A stretch of DNA of 64,000 nt from CAXBCP01 sp038120765 (GTDB lineage Bacteria; Pseudomonadota; Alphaproteobacteria; MPNO01; UBA830): assembly GCA_038120765.1 (NCBI GenBank), contig JAYOMI010000003.1:31818-95817 (forward strand). Direction: 5' to 3'. Every line of letters begins with the position of its first letter. Within the stretch, counting starts at the first letter, position 1. The notes under the pieces are model-generated. The model was given only the letters and a program-made list of their open reading frames with translations. It was not told where the DNA came from and ran no database searches. Made by a program: the position numbers and the translations under genes. Positions 60,111-64,000 of this stretch are shown here, one piece after another.

Positions 60111-61695
60111 TTTTCGGTTTGTCGTCAGGTGGCGGTGTTGGGCTGTCCTCCTTCGCGGCTGCCCGCACCTGATCGCCGAGCCGGGCGAGGGTGTCGTCTT
60201 CGGGTTCGGGCAGGTCGTCCGTCGGGGCGTCTTTTGCGCGATCGCTGTCTGACCGGTCTTCCGCTGATGGCGGTTCCGTCCCGGTCGCATCCGTGCCTGT
60301 TGCCGAATCCGGTTCCGTATCCGGGGTCGCACCCGGGCCGGGAAGCAGTTTCGGCGCGCCGGGCGTTCGGCGATGGGGTTTCTTGATGCGGGCAAGCAGG
60401 GAAAAGCGTGTCGCAAGCCTGTCCCATGTCGTGCGCATCAGAATACGGACCATGAAGACGGACCGGCGCGACCCGCGGCGAACGACCTTCACCTCGTCGC
60501 CATAGGCGGCGTCCATCAGTTCGCGCAGTGTATCGATACGGCGGCTGGCGAGGCCATGGACACGCCGCGCCGTGGTCAGCCAGAGCGGGCTGATGGCGAG
60601 GCTGAGGACGGTCACGGCGATCACCAGACGGGACTGTTCCTGGCCGATGGCGCCGGCGGACAGGCCGGTGGCTGCGAGCAGGAAGGAAAACTCGCCCAGC
60701 TGCGAGAGGGTCAGCCCCTGCAACGATGCGCGCTGCCAGCTTTCGCCCATCAGCCGCATGATGCCGATATTCATTGCCGTCTTGAACAGGGTGACGACCA
60801 GCAGCAGCACCAGCACGGTGCCGAGATTGTCGGCGATGAATTTCAGGTCGATCAGCAGGCCGACCGACAGGAAAAAGACCATCACGAGGACGCTCTGCAC
60901 CGGGCGGACCGCATGGACGATCTGCACACGCTGGGTCGCGCGGCCGATCACCAGCCCGGCGAGAAACGCGCCATAGGCCGGCGACAGGCCGAACAGCCCG
61001 AATACCGCGCCGAAGCCGAAGCAGTAGACCAGACCGGTCAACGGCGACAGGTCGATATTGCCCATCACGATGCGCGCAAAGGGCAGGTTCACCCGGCGCT
61101 TGTTCAGTTTCTGCACCAGAAGGACCAGGACCAGGACGGACCCGACGATCTGCGCAAGCGCCCACAGGCCCAGCGTGCCGCCGCCGATATTCTCGACGAT
61201 CAGCAGCATCGGCAGGAAGGCGAGGTCCTGGCCGATCAGGATGGCAACGGCGATGCGCCCGGTGCGGTTTCGCAGCTCCCCGATTTCCTCGAGTATCTTG
61301 ATCGCGACGGCTGTGCTGGACAGCGCGATGACGAACCCCAGCAGAACCGATTCCGCTGCCGAAAACCCGAGGAAGATCGAGCACAGGAAAATCGCGCCGA
61401 GACTGCCGGCGACCTGAAGCGCCACCGCGCCCAGCGCCATTTTCCAGGTCACCATGAAGAACCGGACGCTGAGTTCCGTGCCGATGAGGAACAGCAGCAG
61501 CAACACACCGAGCTCGGCGAGCCCGCCGATCTGGTCGCGGTCCTCGACCACGCCGAAGGCGCTGGGGCCCAGCAGAACGCCGGCGATGATATAGCCGACC
61601 AGCGCCGGCTGGCGCAGCCGCGCCATCAGCATCCCGCAGAGGAGCGCGGACAGCCCGACGACCGCCATCCCGGTAAGGTTTACGTGCGCATCCAT
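60103..61695 (-). CDS. CPA2-family cation:proton antiporter with acidic disordered tail
   Basis: A 530-residue Kef/CPA2-type membrane antiporter. About twelve helices in residues 1-370, with LVGYIIAGVLLGPSAFG, ELGVLLLLFLIGTELS, IALSSTAVAIKILEE and GQDLAFLPML. LSPAYGAFLAGLVIGR is the half-site. Instead of the usual TrkA-N/RCK domain the C terminus (about 430-530) is a Pro/Asp/Thr-rich disordered tail. Substrate is K+ or Na+; unknown. Its stop overlaps rnhB by 8 nt. Confidence 0.88.
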   Translation of the reverse strand: MDAHVNLTGMAVVGLSALLCGMLMARLRQPALVGYIIAGVLLGPSAFGVVEDRDQIGGLAELGVLLLLFLIGTELSVRFFMVTWKMALGAVALQVAGSLGAIFLCSIFLGFSAAESVLLGFVIALSSTAVAIKILEEIGELRNRTGRIAVAILIGQDLAFLPMLLIVENIGGGTLGLWALAQIVGSVLVLVLLVQKLNKRRVNLPFARIVMGNIDLSPLTGLVYCFGFGAVFGLFGLSPAYGAFLAGLVIGRATQRVQIVHAVRPVQSVLVMVFFLSVGLLIDLKFIADNLGTVLVLLLVVTLFKTAMNIGIMRLMGESWQRASLQGLTLSQLGEFSFLLAATGLSAGAIGQEQSRLVIAVTVLSLAISPLWLTTARRVHGLASRRIDTLRELMDAAYGDEVKVVRRGSRRSVFMVRILMRTTWDRLATRFSLLARIKKPHRRTPGAPKLLPGPGATPDTEPDSATGTDATGTEPPSAEDRSDSDRAKDAPTDDLPEPEDDTLARLGDQVRAAAKEDSPTPPPDDKPKNA

Positions 61696-61765
61696 GTTCG
61701 GTGCAACTTATCACGTGACGGGCGGGGCCGGGGACGAATCTGCATAAGGCGGTTGCCCGAGGGGA

Positions 61766-62851
61766 CTATTCGAACAATCCCATCTGATCGCCCGCCCGCG
61801 GTGGCGGGCGGAACAGGGTGCGGTCGAGCCGGTAACCGCGTTCGATCAGGCCAAGCCGCCTGCAGGCCTTCTCGAACCGCTGGAGCAGCAGGTCGGCATA
61901 GACACCGGTGCCGCGCTGGCGCACGCCGAAGGTCGGATCGTATATCTGGCCGCCGCCCGCTGCCTTCACGGCATTCATCACGTGATCGGCTTTCAGTGGC
62001 GCATGGGCATCGAGCCATTCGCGGAACAGGTCCTTGATTTCCAGCGGCAGGCGCAGCAGCACGTAGCCCGCCATATGGGCACCGGCGTCCTTCGCGGCGG
62101 CCAGGATCGATTCAAGCTCCGGGTCGGTCAGCACCGGGATCATGGGCGCTGCCATCACGCCGCAGGGAATGCCCGCATCGGTCAGCGCGCGGATGGTGTC
62201 GAGGCGGCGTTGCGGCGTCGGCGCGCGCGGTTCCATCCTGCGCGACAGATCGCGGTCCAGCGTCGTCACCGACAGGCAGACCTGCGCCAGTTTCTTTTCC
62301 GCCATGGGGCCAAGAATATCGATGTCGCGGGCGATCAGGCTCGACTTGGTGACAATGCCGACCGGGTGGTTATGGGCGGCCAGCACTTCGAGTATCCGCC
62401 GTGTCAGTTTGAAGTCGCGCTCGATCGGCTGATACGGATCCGTATTGGTCCCCATCGCCATGACGTCACACTTGTAGGACGGCTTGCGCAGTTCCTTTTC
62501 GAGCAGGGCGGCGGCATCGGGCTTGTAGAAAAGCCGGCTTTCGAAATCGAGCCCCGGCGACAGGCCGAGAAAAGCGTGGGTCGGTCTGGCAAAGCAATAG
62601 ACGCAGCCATGCTCGCAGCCGCGATAGGGATTGATCGACCGGTCGAACGGCACGTCCGGGGAGGTGTTGCGGGCAATGATCGTGCGCGTCGTATCGGCAG
62701 TGACGGTTGTAGGCAGCGGCGGCAGGTCTGCGTCCCGCGGCAGGTTCCAGCCGTCATCTATGGCGACGGCGTCATAGCCTTCATACCGCCCGGTCTGGTT
62801 GCTGACGGCGCCGCGCCCCTTGCGGGGGATGTCCGGTAATTCTGTATCCAT
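61766..62851 (-). CDS. PA0069-family radical SAM protein (SplB-like)
   Basis: A 361-residue radical SAM protein. SAM-cluster motif CEHGCVYC (C-x3-C-x2-C) after NPYRGC. The RKGRGAVSNQTGRYE N terminus and the GTNTDPYQPIERDFKLTRRILE block define the PA0069 family, related to the spore photoproduct lyase group. The function is not known; a role in DNA repair is suggested by the LexA-type box upstream. The start is set at the ATG at 62851; an in-frame ATG at 62875 would place the box 3 nt from the start. Divergent from the glycosyltransferase genes. Confidence 0.9.
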   Translation of the reverse strand: MDTELPDIPRKGRGAVSNQTGRYEGYDAVAIDDGWNLPRDADLPPLPTTVTADTTRTIIARNTSPDVPFDRSINPYRGCEHGCVYCFARPTHAFLGLSPGLDFESRLFYKPDAAALLEKELRKPSYKCDVMAMGTNTDPYQPIERDFKLTRRILEVLAAHNHPVGIVTKSSLIARDIDILGPMAEKKLAQVCLSVTTLDRDLSRRMEPRAPTPQRRLDTIRALTDAGIPCGVMAAPMIPVLTDPELESILAAAKDAGAHMAGYVLLRLPLEIKDLFREWLDAHAPLKADHVMNAVKAAGGGQIYDPTFGVRQRGTGVYADLLLQRFEKACRRLGLIERGYRLDRTLFRPPPRAGDQMGLFE

Positions 62852-62878
62852 GGGAGGAGCAGAGTGACCCCTCATAAA

Positions 62879-62893
62879 GAACAAAACAAGAAC
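62879..62893. promoter_or_regulatory. Alphaproteobacterial LexA (SOS) box upstream of the radical SAM gene
   Basis: GAAC-AAAACAA-GAAC, which on the other strand is GTTC-N7-GTTC, exactly the LexA box of alphaproteobacteria. It is a direct repeat with perfect arms and spacing, and lies 28-42 nt upstream of the chosen radical SAM start, within the AT-rich promoter region. Confidence 0.7.
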
Positions 62894-62943
62894 TTTTATT
62901 GTGTCAGGAATTACGGCACTGGTCATGCTATGAACGTTTTCAA

Positions 62944-63624
62944 ATGACGTATCCGCCCAGCATATCGGTCGTTATCCCGACCCTCAATGCAGCCGCACAG
63001 CTTGCTGCGACGCTGAAATCTGTCGGTGGCAAGGTCGGCGAAGTCATTATTCCGGATGGGGGATCGGTCGATGAAACCGCGGAGATCGCAGCGCGGTCCG
63101 GGGCGCGGATTGTGCCGTCGGAAAAAGGCCGGGGTCAGCAGCTGCGCACGGGCGCGGCGGCGGCAACCGGCGACTGGCTGCTTTTTCTGCATGCCGACAC
63201 CGTGTTGCCCGAAGACTGGTTCGCGGAAGTGAGCGACTATACCGCGGAAACTGCCAATGCCGGCCGCGCCGCCACGTTCACCTTCGCGCTGGACGACCCG
63301 GCGCCGCAGGCACGGCGGATCGAACGCCTCGTTGCGTGGCGGACGCGGCGGCTGGGTCTGCCCTACGGGGACCAGGGATTACTGATATCGCGCAATCAAT
63401 ACGACCGGCTGGGCGGGTTCCGCCCGATACCGCTGATGGAGGATGTCGATATCGTCCGCCGCATCGGTCGGTCCAATCTGGATGTTCTGGACACCCGCGC
63501 CGTGACGTCCGCCGAACGCTACCGGCGCGGCGGATGGTGGGGACGCCCTGCGCGGAACATCTGCTGTCTTGCGCTTTATTTTCTCGGGGTGCCGCCCCGA
63601 ATTCTGGTACGTCTGTATCGATGA
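62944..63624 (+). CDS. TIGR04283-family (arsenosugar-associated) glycosyltransferase
   Basis: A 226-residue family 2 glycosyltransferase. SVVIPTLNAAAQLAATLKSV, VIIPDGGSVDETAEIA (DxD-like DGGS), GDWLLFLHADTVLP and the highly specific PYGDQGLLISRNQYDRLGG and PLMEDVDIVRRI blocks match the TIGR04283 group linked with arsenosugar biosynthesis. The start is the ATG at 62944. It overlaps the next gene by 4 nt (ATGA). No arsM or arsS gene is visible, so the arsenic link is only by family. Confidence 0.9.
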   Translation: MTYPPSISVVIPTLNAAAQLAATLKSVGGKVGEVIIPDGGSVDETAEIAARSGARIVPSEKGRGQQLRTGAAAATGDWLLFLHADTVLPEDWFAEVSDYTAETANAGRAATFTFALDDPAPQARRIERLVAWRTRRLGLPYGDQGLLISRNQYDRLGGFRPIPLMEDVDIVRRIGRSNLDVLDTRAVTSAERYRRGGWWGRPARNICCLALYFLGVPPRILVRLYR

Positions 63625-64000
63625 AGCACGTTGTTATCTTCGCCCGCCGTCCGCAACTCGGTCGTGTCAAAACCCGGCTCGCCGACGATATCGGACCGGT
63701 GGAGACGCTCCGGTTTTACCGCGCCACGCTGAACAGGGTTGCGCGCCGCCTGTCCGCCGGCGGCGGCTGGGCGACATGGATCGGCATTACGCCGGACGAT
63801 ACGCTGGGACAGGACCGGCTATACCCAAAGGGCGTCTGGCGGCTGGCGCAGGGCGGCGGCGATCTGGGGCAACGGATGGCGAACTGCCTCGCGGGGTTCG
63901 GTCCGAACCCCGCCGAGATAGTCTGCAGCGAAATACCCGCACTCGCAACCCGCCCAATAGCCGCCGCCATCGACCAACAGCGGCGCAACGAACTGGTCTT
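63621..64000 (+). CDS. TIGR04282-family (arsenosugar-associated) glycosyltransferase, cut by window edge
   Basis: The N-terminal 126 residues of a DUF2064/TIGR04282 protein, the usual partner of TIGR04283. MKHVVIFARRPQLGRVKTRLADDIG is the nucleotidyl-binding start (P-x-x-G-x-V-K-T-R-L), and GGGDLGQRMAN follows at its expected place. The SEIPAL segment matches the family's metal-binding D-I-P step, though it has Glu in place of the usual Asp. The frame is continuous to the edge. It overlaps the upstream gene by ATGA, so the two are translationally coupled. Confidence 0.88.
   Translation, partial: MKHVVIFARRPQLGRVKTRLADDIGPVETLRFYRATLNRVARRLSAGGGWATWIGITPDDTLGQDRLYPKGVWRLAQGGGDLGQRMANCLAGFGPNPAEIVCSEIPALATRPIAAAIDQQRRNELV

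Noticed and set aside
60373..62037. A 554-codon Gln/Asp/His-rich open frame antisense to the antiporter and radical SAM genes
   Set aside because: Composition is the reverse complement of hydrophobic membrane codons; no protein family features.
63900..64000. Frameshift in the last glycosyltransferase gene
   Set aside because: Translation stays open and follows the family pattern to the window edge.
1..64000. CRISPR arrays, insertion sequences, prophage, tRNA or rRNA genes
   Set aside because: No spaced direct-repeat array, transposase motif, phage gene or RNA gene was found by reading both strands; small structured RNAs without strong motifs could be missed.

Overview
The window is a chromosomal segment of a high-GC alphaproteobacterium, probably Rhodospirillales-like. 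The evidence is a C4-pathway HemA, the cell-cycle DNA methylase CcrM, a split b/b' Fo ATP synthase operon separate from F1, a split glycine decarboxylase (GcvPA/GcvPB) and gene orders typical of that class (ubiA-rsmE-gshA; tldD/coxB-ctaD-ctaB-coxF-ctaG-ctaE; ispH-thrB-rnhA; mutY/dciA-dsbA-smc-atpI). I see no rRNA, tRNA, insertion sequence, prophage or CRISPR array. About 65 genes are packed tightly, with many 1-20 nt overlaps. Two 10-N assembly gaps lie inside genes (a YCII-domain gene and smc).

Layout: 1-5.1 kb holds partial fabI, a glycine-zipper lipoprotein, pdxH, a universal stress protein, an SDR oxidoreductase and a pirin/PadR pair. 5.3-14.5 kb is cofactor-centred: hemA, an omega-aminotransferase, moaA behind a ModE-box-like palindrome, a soluble PAS histidine kinase, then fdhD, a GIY-YIG-like gene, mobA, a short ModE-type regulator and a double-YCII gene. 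14.5-20.4 kb has a methyltransferase-ubiA pair, rsmE-gshA-EF-hand protein, and tldD. 20.7-27 kb is the aa3 cytochrome c oxidase operon with its assembly factors (ctaB, coxF-like, ctaG, a DUF983 protein, SURF1). 27-35.9 kb has an M32 carboxypeptidase, a PhoD-like lipoprotein, thrC with an M16 protease, yqgE, a DsbD/ScsB-like transporter and a Prx5 peroxiredoxin. 36-43.2 kb has an orphan form II CoxL-type molybdenum hydroxylase, a low-GC FkbM methyltransferase, a dienelactone hydrolase, rnhA-thrB-ispH, a tandem CDGSH protein and a lipoprotein.

43.3-48 kb is the glycine cleavage operon gcvT-gcvH-gcvPA-gcvPB behind a tandem glycine riboswitch; it ends at a bidirectional terminator shared with the leftward atp operon (atpI-atpB-atpE-atpF'-atpF, 50.5 to 48.0 kb). 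Then follow smc, a DsbA-type oxidoreductase, dciA and divergent mutY, an alcohol dehydrogenase and a cupin. 58.2-62.9 kb carries ccrM with a cluster of its own GANTC target sites upstream, rnhB, a CPA2 antiporter and a PA0069-family radical SAM gene preceded by a LexA-type box. The right edge has two glycosyltransferase-like genes of the arsenosugar-associated families, the second cut by the window.

No clearly new multi-gene system is visible. The most useful leads are regulatory: five GANTC sites plus a perfect DnaA box upstream of ccrM, the ModE-like box at moaA, the SOS-type box at the radical SAM gene, and the non-canonical start of gcvT. The GIY-YIG-like gene inside the molybdenum-cofactor cluster and the TATD-repeat extension of MoaA are the oddest protein-level features.
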